Of a DNA stretch of 64,000 nucleotides, positions 22,990-35,591 are shown piece by piece. The translations under genes were made by a program, and so were the position numbers. A model generated the notes under the pieces. It did no database searches. It was not told the DNA's origin and saw only the letters and a list, made by a program, of their open reading frames with translations. The stretch is from Plotosus lineatus (Eukaryota; Chordata; Actinopteri; Siluriformes; Plotosidae). How positions within the stretch are numbered: the first letter of the stretch is position 1; each line of letters opens with the position of its first letter. The stretch spans positions 15,505,001 through 15,569,000 of the forward strand of contig CM045731.1 of the NCBI GenBank assembly GCA_024760905.1, read 5' to 3'.

Positions 22990-24195
22990 TTCCTGAAATA
23001 TTACAATCCATATTAAGATTCATACAGGCTATATTATGAGGACTTATTAGGATCAGTGTTGACTTTCTGGTCCAAGATAATGCCATTAAACCTCAGTTCT
23101 CCTCGAAGTTGGATTGTCTTTTCTCCAGCACTTATTTTATTTTTAGTTTTATACCAACAACTCTACAGCACCTCCCAAAGTGTAAATAATCGAGGCGCTG
23201 TCCATTTATGTATTGCATTCATGCTTTGATCAGCCTCGAGTATGGTTCTTTAAATGGGCGTCTCTACGTGTGGCCTGACTGAGCAGTGCTGAGTGACAGT
23301 ATATCACGTCTGAATAGAAGAAGAATTGGACAACCAGACAGGAAGTTCCCTGAGAAGTTCCTCAACCTGAAACTCTAACAGACCTCATTCTATAACAGGG
23401 TCTCCTTCCAACATTTCCAGGATCAACTGTACAAACATGTAGAAGTGAGTAGATAAAAGAAAGACAGATTAACAAAAGTGTAGGAGGATTTTTGGCCTAG
23501 GCAATCCACCGAGCATGTCATCACATCCTCGCCTTCAAGGCCATCAGCAGAAACTTCGTCTTCTGTGGAGTTGGCGTGGGTGGGAACCCAGAAGTGAAGG
23601 CAGAACAGCTTATGCAAACAGAGACAAGTGGTCCTCTGCCAGCTGCTTTGCGTCCATCAGACTAGTGGCACTCGACCCACTTTGCTGTTTGCAAGAAGTG
23701 ATGCAATGAATTATTCTAACACCACCTGTTCAACGTGTCTGGCGTCTCTTGGCCACGCCTGTAAAAGTCGAGGAGCCGCGATGAGCAATGGCAAGGGGCC
23801 AAATGTCTTTTTCAATACTCAGCTCTCGAAGGTCCTTTACAGGTCGAGCCATCCTGCTTCAGTCTTTATTGTGCTCCGATGTTAGACTGCTGGGAACTGC
23901 ACTTGTACTTTTATATTTCTTCTTGTGGAAAGATAAGGTCTTTTTAGAAGTCATAGGAAATATATTGCATGTACATTTCATTACATTCTAATTACACTAT
24001 CATATTCTACATCATACTTCCATATGCGCTCAAGAGAGGCATCAGGAGGTACTCAGAGTTGATATGCACATCACGGAGAGCCACAGAGACAAATTGAAAC
24101 AAGGGATGACAGGGACAGGTACAGGTACAGTGGAAGCGATGATGCAAGGTTCAGAACACTTGATAACCGGGGGCAGTGAAAGATTCATTCTTTTG
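22990..24195. other. No gene recognised
   Basis: Only short unsupported frames, and no repeat family I know. Confidence 0.45.
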
Positions 24196-24196
24196 G

Positions 24197-24199
<3 letters not shown>

Positions 24200-24241
<42 letters not shown>
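24200..24241. repeat. (TA)n(CA)n microsatellite
   Basis: TA array followed by CACACACA at the left edge of MITE-P copy A. Confidence 0.95.
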
Positions 24242-24242
<1 letters not shown>

Positions 24243-24805
24243 GAGTCGGTTCCCTACTTACGAAATTAACCTGTTCCAGAGCCTGTTTCGTAACGTGGGG
24301 TTTCGTAAGTAGGGGTGCATTTTATATGTTAAACGTCTGATTCGTTCCAAGGCTCCCAAGACTACCCCGTAAACCCTTTAAAATGATAAAAACTACACAA
24401 ATTTTGTATGTGTTAATATGTGTTAAAAGTAAAAGAAAATTATTTATTAAACCATTTAAACATTTCATTAACATATTAAACCATTATTAAACATTTTTAT
24501 TAACACACACACACACACTCACACTTTCTCTCTTTCACACACACACACAATACAGTACGCATTAAATGTGTATTGTATGCACATTAAATATTTATTGTGG
24601 CCACGCCCACAAGCAGGATGCCAGAGCATTTTAAGAGGTGGAATTCAAAGCGCATTCCCTGCTTGATAGATCAGAGGTCCAAACTCAACTTTAACTTGAT
24701 TCCTTGAGGGATGCGCCACATTTATTAAACATTTACTTAATTAAACAACTTAAAAAACTAAACTAAAAACTAAAGAGTTAAGCCTCCTTCTGTCTCTCTC
24801 TCCCT

Positions 24806-24839
<34 letters not shown>

Positions 24840-25297
24840 ACAGCTGACGGAACAATTCTATATAAATGTTTATATGGATGGGATGTTGTATTTAAAGCGG
24901 AATTACAGTACCTGTTTGAAAGATCAGAGTTCCTCATTCAATATTAACTTGCTTCCTTGCGAGATCGGAGGTCTTCTCTCATGGAGCACTCTGTTTTAAT
25001 ATCATGCTGAAATAATCGCCTCCATCACTGTATTTCCGCTTTAAGGTCTCCTTCTGGTTCAATATCGTCCTGATTGTAGAGGGGTTTCGGCAATAACGAA
25101 ATATAACGCTGCATGATCAATCTCAAAACAAGCCAACATTCAACTCTCCTTCACGCGTGTGACAAACAGGAAATATGGGTACAGGAAGTTCAGCTGCATC
25201 ATTCCTCCAAGCCAATGGAAGGCCAGCGGGGCGGGATGTTTGGAGACAGCCAACGAGAGAGCAACTCGCGCATCGTGAGAAATTTTGATTGGTGCGT
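24242..25297 (+). mobile_element. MITE-P copy A (right end lost)
   Basis: It begins 'gtcggttccctacttacgaa', shares 'aaggctcccaagactacccc' with copy B, and contains the internal block 'ggccagcggggcgggatgtt' near 25215. The expected right terminus is missing. The element runs into a SINE-I fragment instead. It holds no transposase. Confidence 0.75.
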
Positions 25298-25378
25298 TTG
25301 AGACATGGCCGGTCTTTTTATAACCCAGTTAGCTGCAATGAGGGGACAGTGGCAACCTGTTGAGAGTAGAGCTTGGAC
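25297..25378 (-). mobile_element. SINE-I fragment
   Basis: About 80 bp matching the middle of SINE-I: 'gacatggccggtctttttat', then 'aacccagttagctgca'. Confidence 0.7.
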
Positions 25379-25408
25379 TATCAATGAATATACTTACAAT
25401 GATTAAAG

Positions 25409-25410
<2 letters not shown>

Positions 25411-25447
<37 letters not shown>

Positions 25448-25491
25448 TGTGTGTGGGTGTGTGTGGGTGTGTGTGTGTGTGTGTGTGTGTT
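25411..25491. repeat. (TG)n microsatellite
   Basis: TG array with occasional TGGG units. Confidence 0.95.
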
Positions 25492-25499
25492 CTGATTTG

Positions 25500-26790
25500 A
25501 TCTGATCTGAAGTTTTCCAATATGTGTGTTTGTGTTTTTGATAACACCTGTAGGTTTCGTGATTTTGTTTGTGTCTACCTCACAGCAAGAATGACCCAAG
25601 TATGATTAATCAGTTCAGGAAATTGAGAATTAATGTATACTGGTTTATTATGCTTACATGGCACGCTTGTTAGAAATCTTGTTTTTGGTTTCTTTTCTTG
25701 TTTGCATGTAGTACAGTATTTACATTTTTGGCATTTGGCATACACTCATCTAGAGTGACTTTCTGTACTTTTTTTTTTTAATACAGCTGAGCTGTTCAGG
25801 ATTAAGGGCCTGGCTGAAGGCCCCAAAAGTGGCAGCCTAGTGATACTGTGGATTGAACCCCTGAACGAATTAGTTTGAAAACATACCTCTATCTAATATC
25901 CTAACACTTTATTCTTGGCACAGAGCTCACCTGAACAACTAATATACTAAAAAAAAAAAAAAAAAAACCCCACAATGTTTTAGTTTGCTCTTTATGCTCC
26001 TGTGGTGTATTTACGAAAACAGTTATTTGCCTCGGGCTCTGTGAATTGATTCGTCCTCACAGCAACATCCACCCCACAGTTATAATAATTATCACAAACC
26101 CACACAGATTATAAGATTGTTAAAGAATATGTAAATTATAATATAATATTTATTTCCACTTCCAAATGTATTTGTTTAATATTTGTGTGTGTCTCACACC
26201 ACTTGTCACGGTACCAGAAGAAAAAGAAAAACTAAAGGAAGAATTGATAAAAGAGCTGAGATGTTTTTAATCTTGCAGTCACCCAGAGAGACGTGAAGGA
26301 TTATGGGTCATTTTCCTGACCACACTTTTGACTTGATGCCATGTTAGCAGAATGAGGTCAGTTGCCCACGGTAAACAGTTAGTGGTGGATGCGTCCCACC
26401 ACCCCCACCCCCTGTAGCTTTTAGTTGTTTATATTTTCCCTTTAAATCCAATATTTTGTCATTTTGTTGTTTATCCAACTCGGATTCTTAATGTGATTTT
26501 AAAAATCCATTTTTTTTTCCGTCTGCTTATGGGAGCTGGTTCTGTTTGTTTGGGTTTTCCATGTTCATTTTATTTTTACGTTTTCAATTCCTGTTTCTTA
26601 TCAGTACTCTCGCGTCAGAATTGCATTGGGTGCCATACTGTGTATACCTGAGGTTGGATGGATGTGGCGCAGATTCAGTAGGTGATCTGTAGTGACGGTA
26701 GAAATGCACTTCTGTTCTGTGGAATTAACCTACAAGTTTATAAGATAAAGGAAAAAACAGTTCTGCCCAATATTTCATTCATTCCTTTGT
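25500..26790. other. No gene recognised
   Basis: A-run at about 25950-25966 and T-runs. No exon, RNA gene or clear element. Confidence 0.45.
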
Positions 26791-27105
26791 TGAACCGCTT
26801 AATCTGATTAGGGTCATGGTGTAGTCTATTTCAGCCAACACTGAGCTAATTTGGGGTACGCCATGAACAGCTCTCCAGTCCATCGCAGGGATAACGCACA
26901 CATGACCATTTCCACTCCCACCTAGGGGAAATTAGAAATGGCAAATTAGCCTAATGTGTATGTCTTGTGAGGAAACCCACACAAGCGCAGGGGGTACACG
27001 CAAAATACACTCAGAAATGCCCTGGCAGAGCCTGGGTATTGAACCCATGACCTTCTTGCTCTGAGGCACATGTGCTATCAACTACACCACCATGCCAATC
27101 TGCTC
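26790..27105 (-). mobile_element. SINE-III copy
   Basis: Almost complete in reverse. Tail at left (cgcttaatctgattagggtc), middle 'ggcaaattagcctaatgtgt', box B-like 'attgaacccatgacc', and the head at right (caccaccatgcc). Confidence 0.75.
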
Positions 27106-27154
27106 TGCTGTATCACTATTGAATATTATAAATAATATTACTACTACTACTACT

Positions 27155-27443
27155 ACAGACAGCCCTCTACTTACGCAATTAATCCGTTCCAGTGCCTTTT
27201 TCGTAGCCTGGAGTTTTTGTAAGTAAAGGTGCATTTTACATGTAAAACGCGTGATTCGTTCCAAGGCTCCCAAGACTACCCCATAAACCCTTTAAAAATG
27301 ATAAAAGTACACCAATTTTGTATGAAATATGTGTTAAAAGTAAAAGAAACTTATTTATTAAATCATTTAAACATTTTATTAACATATTAAACCATTTTAT
27401 TAACATATTTAATAATTAAACCATTATTAAACATTTTTTATTA

Positions 27444-27485
<42 letters not shown>

Positions 27486-27510
27486 CACTGTCTCTCTCTC
27501 TATCTCTCTA

Positions 27511-27554
<44 letters not shown>

Positions 27555-28218
27555 CTCTCGCTCTCTCTGAATGCGCGCTTTGCCGAATGCGGGCTCCGCC
27601 CACACGCAGCGTGCAGCCTACAGAGCTTTTGAGACAGGGTGCTGTGTTTAAATTGGAATTACCTGTTTGAAAGATCTGAGGTCCGGATTCAATATTAACT
27701 TGCTTCCTCGCGAGATCAGAGGTCCGGATTCAATATTAACTTGCTTCCTTACGAGATTGAAGGTCTTGTGGCGCCGCCCACTTCCGTGCACAAAGATGCT
27801 TCATGGCCGAATGTGGAGCTTTTGAGATGGGGCGCGGCTCATCCGGACCTCCTCAAATAAGCTGCAATGAGTACTGTACACTGAAAACTCACGAAACTCA
27901 CAACCCAACAGTACATCTCTCCTTTACGCATGTGACAATCAAGCTTATGGGTACAGTACTATGGAGATTCAGCTACTTCCTGGCCAATGGGAGAGCAATG
28001 GGAGGCCAGCGGGGTGGGATGTTGGGAGACAGCAAATGAGAGAGCAACTCGCGCATTGTTTGAATTTTTGAATGCCACGTTTGAATTTTTGAATGGCGCA
28101 TATGGGCACTTTTCTTAAGAAGAGGTTGTTTCGTATACAAAGGGTGAAAATTTAGGAAAATGTTTTTCATAACCTGGATTTTTCATATTCAGAGGTTTTC
28201 GTAAATAGAGGGCCGACT
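27155..28218 (+). mobile_element. MITE-P copy B, full length
   Basis: The left end 'cagacagccctctacttacg' is mirrored by the right end, read on the minus strand as 'cagtcggccctctatttacg'. It lies in a (CTA)n stretch, with possible 8-bp duplication 'tactacta' that the repeat makes ambiguous. Internal sequence includes CA and CT arrays, duplicated 'ggtccggattcaatattaac' units (27680, 27721) and the CCAAT/GC block near 27975-28020. No transposase. Confidence 0.8.
27442..27552. repeat. (CA)n and (CT)n arrays inside MITE-P
   Basis: Two CA arrays separated by TCTC repeats. Copies A and D have related arrays at the equivalent place, so the array is probably part of the element. Confidence 0.85.
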
Positions 28219-28219
28219 G

Positions 28220-30325
28220 TACTACTAATTAAAAAAAAAAGAACTTGCGACCACTTTCCTACATGTTTTTGCAGTCACTCTTAAATTAGAAAGCTGAGGG
28301 ACAACATGCAAGCAAATCACTGGAGAAGGACCGCCCATTGCCCCACTAGTTTACCTGATAACCTGAATGGACACTACCACTCACTCGTTAAGCTTCCTAC
28401 TGTGGTCAGTCTGTAACAAGATGTCCTGGAGCATGGTGCATTACCTCAAAAACTGGAGCAGATTGTACCCACTGGTGCTGAGTTGTTCCGGAACAAATCG
28501 TCTTTACGCAGGCACTTGCTCCGTTTGCAAGTTGTTAAAGAAAAGCGGTTTATGAGTGTATGGGGGGAGGGGGGTATTGTAAGTGGTGGTGCAGGGTGAA
28601 GTGAAGTGAAGCGATGATATTCTTTTGAGAAATCCTTTCCGGATGAGGTGTGAGTAGTAATGGGTTTCCTCCAGCCTTTGGAGCGTGTAAAATATTAACA
28701 CAGCTAAATGTACGCACTGCCTCGCAGTTAGCAATCCATTATTCATTAGACAGAGAACAATCCTGTTTGATTAGATTGTTCTTACACTGAATATCTTATA
28801 TATACACAGACGCACTCTCACTCTTCCCCCTTCTCATCCTCGATTCCCGTCCTCATGCCTCCTCTTCCACTTCTCTCCATGGGTCTTCCGCATGTATAAT
28901 CCACTTCCCATTCCACTTTACCCCGAAAGAGCATCAATCGAGTGTCTGCAACTTATGAATATGCAAATTGTACAGTACTGCATGGTCTAGGACAACTCCT
29001 CACCACCATCCACATGTGTCCCTTCACCGAGCGGAGTGCGTGCTGTATTGTCTTCTAATTTATTGATACTTTAAGTACAATATGGGTCTCTTCTTCGGCT
29101 TCATCTAAATTGCATAATCTGTATTGTTACCGAACATTTGGTAGTGTCAGAGAAAAACCTACACCTTAAAAGAAAACGGAAGTGGGGAAATCGCAGCTTT
29201 AATCTTCGGGATAATAATGATGTTCGATGAAATGATACTGATGAGCTAATTCGGTTGACCGGCTGAACGACTCTATAGGCCATCCATAAAGTGTGTTTAA
29301 ATGTTGCGTGTTTAAATATTATTGATTTGCTATTCATAACAGCTTAGTGCTCCCTCGCTCGTGCATCTCCATATCACTTCTTGTATATCCATCCTGTCTC
29401 TCTCACTTATGTGATTGCTTTCTCATTGATCGCTTTGCTCTCTCTTCATCTCTTTTTCTCTCTCCAGGAATTGTAATAATGCTTTTTATATATTTTTATA
29501 TTATTCTGCACATGCTAGCAGCAGATTTTTTTTTTTTTCCTTAGAGTAGAAACTAGCCTGAAGCCACAGCGGCACGATTTAAAAGAAACCCGACGTCCTG
29601 TCCCTGAGAAGCAATATTACTCAGAACTCAGGAGTGAGCCCTGACACCTGAACCTTGAGCCATGAAGCCATGAGTCACCCAAAAAAAAAAAAAAGGTGTG
29701 AGGGTGAATAATCATGTTTCCTCCGAGATATGTGAAACCGACTCTTCGTCTTTTCAGACTGATGTTCATGCGGCGTATGATGCGCTCTGCTGCATACATG
29801 ACTCACAGTCTCATGCCATTGGCTAGTGCAACTCTGACTGGCAGATGAGATGTAATGTCCCGCCCACCACACTGGGAGAAAGACTCACTTCTGCTGGCTT
29901 GACTTCCAATCGAGAATGGTTCCGTTTCCACAGCAGGATTAGAAACATTTCTTCGGTTTTTCGTGGTTGATCCTCTAAAGCTCAGTCAGAACGAATGATG
30001 TAGGTCTGTAACTCTTTCCTCAGATGTTCTTCTCTCCATAGAGTGGGGTTTGACTTTGCCAATCCATGCTTATTAAGCATTGTCTTGGAGGTATGTGTAG
30101 GACAAGTATTCTGCTGAACGGTGAACCGTCACCCAAGTCTGTCTGCACAATGAGGCATATTTTTAGGGCCTGTCTGTATTTGGCTGCACCCAACCTTGCC
30201 TGCGTAAATGCAGACCAGGCTTCCTGTCCTTACAACTGAAAAGTATCCTCATAACACAACGTCTCCACCACCCTGCTTGAGTGTACCTCTAGTGTTAAGC
30301 AGTTGAACAGAAGTACCTGTTGTTT
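28220..30325. other. No gene recognised
   Basis: The open frame at 28367-28555 (62 codons) has no known motif. T-rich and A-rich runs occur at 29527 and 29679. No exon supported. Confidence 0.4.
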
Positions 30326-30329
30326 GACC

Positions 30330-30945
30330 CAGACATGGTAAACACTGGGTGGAGGCGGAGTACGCCCTCAACAGCTTGCCAGTCCATTGCAAACATGGCA
30401 AACGCACACATACCGCCATGTACACTCACACTTGGGATAATCTGAAACGGCTAATTAGCCTAATTTACATGTCTTTGACTGTGAGAGGAAACTGATGTAC
30501 CCAAAGGGAACCCATGCAAGCACAGGGAGCGCATGCAAAGCCTCACACAGAAACACACTCGTCAACCCCACGATTGAAACCCAGGACCTTCATGATGTAG
30601 AGGGGCTGGTGGTGTAGTGGTTAGAGTGCTGGGCTCATGATCGGGAGGTTGTGAGTTCAAATCCCACTGAGACCCTCACTGTGCTGAGACCCCTGGGCAA
30701 GGTCTCAACCACAAGTGAGCCTCTGTTTACCCAGCAGTATAAATGGGTACCAGTAAAAATATACTGGGAAGGTAACCTGCGATGGACTAGCATCCCATCC
30801 AGGAGGAGTTCAAGTCCTGATCGCGTCATGCTACGGAAACTGGGGATAAGCACCGGCCTGATGAGCCACTAGGCTCGGGTGTAAAAACCCAACAGACTTG
30901 ACTTCATGATATGAGGTGTATGTGCTTACCACTATAACGCCTATT
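30330..30945 (-). mobile_element. SINE-III copy split by SINE-II
   Basis: The left part 30330-30596 reads in reverse from the tail to 'gaaacccaggaccttcatga'. After the insertion the head resumes at 30902 ('atgaggtgtatgtgcttacc'). Removing the insertion restores a continuous repeat. Confidence 0.75.
30597..30901 (+). mobile_element. SINE-II copy 1
   Basis: A tRNA-like head 'tggtgtagtggttagagtgc' with box B-like 'ggttgtgagttcaaatccc', then a body with 'tgggcaaggtctcaacc' and 'atggactagcatcccatcc'. It is bounded by a 9-bp duplication CTTCATGAT (30588-30596 and 30902-30910). A second copy is at 48433. Confidence 0.88.
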
Positions 30946-31071
30946 TTGGAATTCTTGCTGTTATTTATTTTAAATGTTTCCATGGCAATCAAATTACCCT
31001 GTAGGAATATGGGTAGTGTTAGTGCATGAACTCAGGCTGTTTCAGATTTCTTTATCAAAGTTCACAGTTAC

Positions 31072-31690
31072 AGTGGTACCTCACTTTACGATAGTCTCAG
31101 CAAACGAAAAATCCAGGTTACGAAAAACATTTTCCAAAATGTTTTGTCTCTGTATATGAAACAAGTTCTCCTTACGGAATGGGCCAAACGCGCCATTCAA
31201 ACATTCAAACAATGCACGAGCTGATTTCCCATTGACTATCTTCCAACATCCCGCCCCGCTGGCCTCCCATTGGCTAGGAGAGATGACACAGCTCCCTCCC
31301 ATTGGCTATCTTCCAACATCCCGCCCCGCTGGCCTCCCATTGGCTAGAAGAGATGACGCAGCTCCCTCCCATTTGCTATCTCCCAACATCCTACCTCACT
31401 GGCCTCCCATTAGCTAGGAGAAATGACGCAATTCTTTCCCATTGGCTATTTTGGAGCTGCATCTCCCATAATGCTTTTCGTATAAAGGACAGAGTTACTG
31501 TTGTTTCACGAGCATGCTGATTGCTTTATTTTTTGACTCAAGCTTGTAACCTTCTATAAACATTTGTAAGATTATAACTCTGTTAAGAAGACATGGTCAA
31601 CACATGCGCGCACCCACATAAGCACAAAGGCAAGCACGAGTGCAATTTCCGGTGCGAGTGAAAAGAAGAAGTGGGCTCGTGGCATGCGGT
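31072..31690 (-). mobile_element. MITE-P copy C, truncated
   Basis: The terminus 'cagtggtacctcactttacg' at left corresponds to the right end of copies B and D, so the element runs in reverse. 'taaggacagagttactgttg' and 'gtaagattataactctg' match copy D. The other terminus is missing. Confidence 0.78.
31231..31450. repeat. 70-bp tandem repeats with CCAAT and GC boxes
   Basis: Units start at 31231, 31301, 31371 and 31441 with 'attggctatcttccaacatc' or close variants. Most units hold two ATTGG (inverted CCAAT) motifs, and the first two hold a 'cccgccccgc' GC-box-like motif. Other MITE-P copies have a single unit here. Confidence 0.85.
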
Positions 31691-31699
31691 TGTTTGCCT

Positions 31700-32475
31700 T
31701 TTGCCCAGGTGTGTCGAGCCACTCTAACATAAAATTTCATTTTTTAAATATTTTCGGCGATGGCTGTAGTTCTGGCTGAAATGTGTTTTGTATCCCGTGG
31801 AGGATTTTGAAGCACTATTAGAGGAACTGTTGGATTTTTTTTCCTCACCTCCCTGACCAAAGCAGCTCAAGCTTGATTATCGAGTTTAATAAGACGTCCA
31901 GCTTAAGGAAAAAGTCCCAGTTCATCAAATTCCAAAGAGCCATGCACCATTTTAGAACTGCTTTAAACTCTTGATCTGCCTGACCACAATCTGATTACAG
32001 AGGTCCAGTGAGAGTAGATAAAACGGATAGGGTAGGGTTTGAATACTCTGTGAACCCAGTGTTTATCAATACAGGCACATTATTTTTCCTGCTCAGTCTC
32101 GAATGCTGTGTAGTGAATATCTCAGTCTAAATTTAGACACTGTAGGGTCATTAATACTGTCCACTGCAGCTACGCCTGGATTCAGGCCAGGAAACCCATG
32201 ACATCCATCACAGCAAGAGGGATTTTAATGGCATGAAGTTCAACATCTCTCCAAACCGATGCCCGAGCACAGGGGCTGCAACGATATCTTATTTTATAAA
32301 CTGGTAAGAAGAGCAAGAGCTGCAACAGGATCCACATTAGGATGTGGGTGGGTGAGAATGAGGTGTCGGTCTCTGAGCCAAAAGAAGCTGTGTATCAGCA
32401 TGGTGTGGAATGATGAGGCCGTGTATTTTTATAGATGACCCAAGTTCAGCTAAGATTCAAATCTTTCTTTTCTTT

Positions 32476-32517
<42 letters not shown>

Positions 32518-33050
32518 AGGTCATCATTAAACATAACTCTAAAAAAAGAGATATGAGTGGCGTGCAGTTTCAGGTGCCCCAGCTCACGGCGAGAGAGAGA
32601 GAGGGAGGGCCTGTGATGTACATTGTACCCTTAGCATACCCTTGAAAGTTCCAGCAGACACTCTGGATCCTCAGTAGCTACTGAAGATAAATGGAAAAAA
32701 TGGGGGCAGCTTCGAGACGCTGCGTCAGTATTGGATTGAATTTTTTTTTTCTTTGTTCTTTTTCCTGATTTGTGTAGGTCACTGGTCTCCAAGCCTGTTC
32801 TTGGAATCTACTTTTGTGCGGATTTTATCACCAGCCTTAATCATAGACACCTGAGTGCTTGAATATTGCGGTGATATACTTGAAAAACCTGCACGAAGGT
32901 AGAACTCTGGGAACAAGGCTGGAGAGCACTGACGTAGGTCGTGTTTATTGACAGGCTGTGGATGTTGCTGTTGCACTTGTGAGGTTCTACATAACTTTGT
33001 GACTGAAGCATTCAGATAATCACTTGATTACTGCCAGGAAGGACTGGAAT
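31700..33050. other. No gene recognised; poly(A) at 32480-32512
   Basis: Long A-run (about 32 A) and AG run near 32591. No exon or recognised element. Confidence 0.4.
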
Positions 33051-33052
33051 CT

Positions 33053-33082
33053 CTATTATTATTATTATTATTATTATTATTA
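33053..33082. repeat. (TTA)n microsatellite
   Basis: Ten units of ATT. Confidence 0.95.
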
Positions 33083-33222
33083 GATTCACTAAGAATAAGA
33101 TGTAAGGAGGAAATGTTGGTTGTCTGAATGCAGCTCTGAAGATTTTCCAATGAAGGTCCTGCCCTCAGAGCTTTGAAGCACCAGGCGGCTTGCTGTCTGC
33201 ATTTATTAGGTGAATGCAAGTG

Positions 33223-33224
<2 letters not shown>

Positions 33225-33266
<42 letters not shown>
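33225..33266. repeat. (TG)n microsatellite
   Basis: Uninterrupted TG array. Confidence 0.95.
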
Positions 33267-33267
<1 letters not shown>

Positions 33268-33397
33268 CATTTATTAGAGCAACATGGACAGCATATAATC
33301 ATTCTGCACCCTGATCAATCAAAGGTGTCACTAAAGTGTTTTATTTTAAGAGGGGCTTAATGGACATAATCATACCCAAGCGTGTGTGTTTTCACAC

Positions 33398-33400
<3 letters not shown>

Positions 33401-33447
<47 letters not shown>

Positions 33448-33448
33448 A
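33401..33448. repeat. (GA)n microsatellite
   Basis: Uninterrupted GA array. Confidence 0.95.
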
Positions 33449-33557
33449 TACAGAAATACATACACAAATATGACAAGTAATTGTGTCACAGTTAATATCA
33501 GCTGTGTGTGTTTTATTAACCCTGTGGCAATGTGATATATGTCTGGATGTGCATGGT

Positions 33558-33558
<1 letters not shown>

Positions 33559-33605
<47 letters not shown>

Positions 33606-33607
33606 GT
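33559..33607. repeat. (GA)n(GACA)n microsatellite
   Basis: GA units followed by about eight GACA units, then TCAA units. Confidence 0.95.
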
Positions 33608-34264
33608 CAATCAATCAATCTATGTCTCACCTCTTATTATACAAGAGCCACTCCATTTGGAGTTCTGAGAGACAAAATACAATAAAAAATATACAATTGA
33701 AATGAGCTACATATAGCCATAGAATATAAATTATATAAAAACAAGTAGGTAGCGAAACAGATAAATAGGTATTGTTTGTATAAAATATTCTGTAGTTTTA
33801 AAATAGATTTGCAGGTTTTGGCACTTTCATGTACAACACTAGGACCGGCCAGAATAAAACACAACTTATCAGCATCAGTTTGGAGATAAAATTCAGACCA
33901 CATGTCATTACATTTAGCTAAAAAATCTTTACGTATATCATTATAAACTAGACATTTAAGTAAAACATGCATCTCGTCTTCCACACTGTCATTACAATTA
34001 AAATACACTATTTCATGTACAGGGAAGTCAGTATACCGGCCTGTTTCAAGTCGAATTGGTGCCGCCCCACATCTGAATCCCGCTAGTGATCTCCTGTTCT
34101 GTCTAGACATGGCGACTTGGTTGTAATGCTCCACGTTGTAGTCTGTCTTGAACTGCTTGTACAAATGTAGCTTGTTGCCTCCCTTGCCTCTCATACTGTG
34201 ATCTGCATTTATATCTTTTCCTTAAACTCGTTAAAAACTTTTTCCTTCACATCTGAAGCAATAC

Positions 34265-34273
34265 GTTTAGAGT
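34265..34273. repeat. Target-site duplication of SINE-I copy 3, left
   Basis: GTTTAGAGT, repeated at 34636-34644. Confidence 0.8.
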
Positions 34274-34635
34274 CTGTCTGTCTTCCTTTCGGCTTTTTCC
34301 CTTTTACTCGGGAGTCGCCACAGCGAATCATCTGATTCGCACGTTTGATTTGGCAGAGGTTTTTATGTCGGATGCCCTTCCTGTCACAACCCTTTTGAGC
34401 AAGGGACAGAACCATGCTGACGAATTTGCACAGCTACTCTTTACGAATGTCAGCAATGGTTCTTTTACATGCCTCTCACCATAGACAGTGACAGACATGG
34501 CCCGCCTTTGATAACCCAGTTAGCCGCACTGGGGGGGACACAGTGACAACCCTGTGGAGAGTGGGACTCGAACCCCCAACCTTTGGATCAGTGATCCAGC
34601 GCCCTATACCACTAGACCACCACTGCCCCCAGAGT
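34274..34635 (-). mobile_element. SINE-I copy 3
   Basis: A full-length reverse copy with the tail at left (gtctgtctgtcttcctttcg) and the tRNA-like head at right (accactagaccaccactgcc). It interrupts LINE F and is flanked by GTTTAGAGT. Confidence 0.9.
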
Positions 34636-35216
34636 GTTTAGAGTGATAATCATTTTCTATTAAAATAAAATCATTCAGTTCTAGGGCTTTATATTTCTTT
34701 TGGATCCTATAATTCCAGTTTATCTTATTTTTAAGGGCATGATTATTACACCAAATAAAAACCTTTCTTGTCAGTCTCTGGCTCTGTAAGACCGTTAAAC
34801 GTTCATAGTACTTAGAGACGGTCTCCCACTGGCAAATTGTAAGTGGATTCCAGCCCATGTCACCGGCAACAGCGTTATTAGGGGTGAATTTTCTGAGTCC
34901 CATAAAAACCCTCATTGCTTTGTTCTGAACGGCGTTGACGATTGACAGGTCAAAAACTCCCCGTATAACAGAACCATACTATAGAGTAGATCACACCGTT
35001 GACTCGTACAGTTTCATGTAGGTATCGTACTGCATTCCTCCTACGGCCTTGCACTTCGATATCAGTAAACCGAGAGCTCTGTTAGCCGAACTTGCAACTG
35101 CCTGACCCATCCGTTGATAATCCAGGTGATCTGTTAGTAAAAGTCCAAGATAGTTATAAAAAGATGCCACTTCAATGATTTTCATTCCCACGCAAAACGT
35201 TGCTGATGTTTTCCTC

Positions 35217-35231
35217 GCCGACTTTATCCTG
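35217..35231. repeat. 15-bp target-site duplication of SINE-I copy 4, left
   Basis: GCCGACTTTATCCTG, exactly repeated at 35592-35606. Confidence 0.93.
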
Positions 35232-35591
35232 TCTGTCTGTCTTCCTTTCGGCTTTTTCCCTTTTTACTCGGGAGTCGCCACAGCGAATCATCTGATTCGC
35301 ACGTTTGATTTGGCAGAGGTTTTTACGTCGGATGCCCTTCCTGTCACAACCCTTTTAGCAAGGGACAGAAACACGCTGACGACTTGGCAGCTACTCTTTA
35401 CGAAAGTCAGCAATGGTTCTTTTACATGCCTCTCACCATAGACAGTGAGAGACATGGCCCGCCTTTGATAACCCAGTTAGCCGCACTGGGGGGGACACAG
35501 TGACAACCCTGTGGAGAGTGGGACTCGAACCCCCAACCTTTGGATCAGTGATCCAGTGCCCTATACCACTAGACCACCACTGCCCCCTATT
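35232..35591 (-). mobile_element. SINE-I copy 4
   Basis: A 360-bp reverse copy, near-identical to copy 3, inserted in LINE F about 60 codons after YADD. The perfect 15-bp duplication shows target-primed insertion. Confidence 0.93.

Noticed and set aside
28367..28555. 62-codon frame
   Set aside because: Reads like plausible protein but has no known motif, no flanking exon partner and no conserved context I can name.
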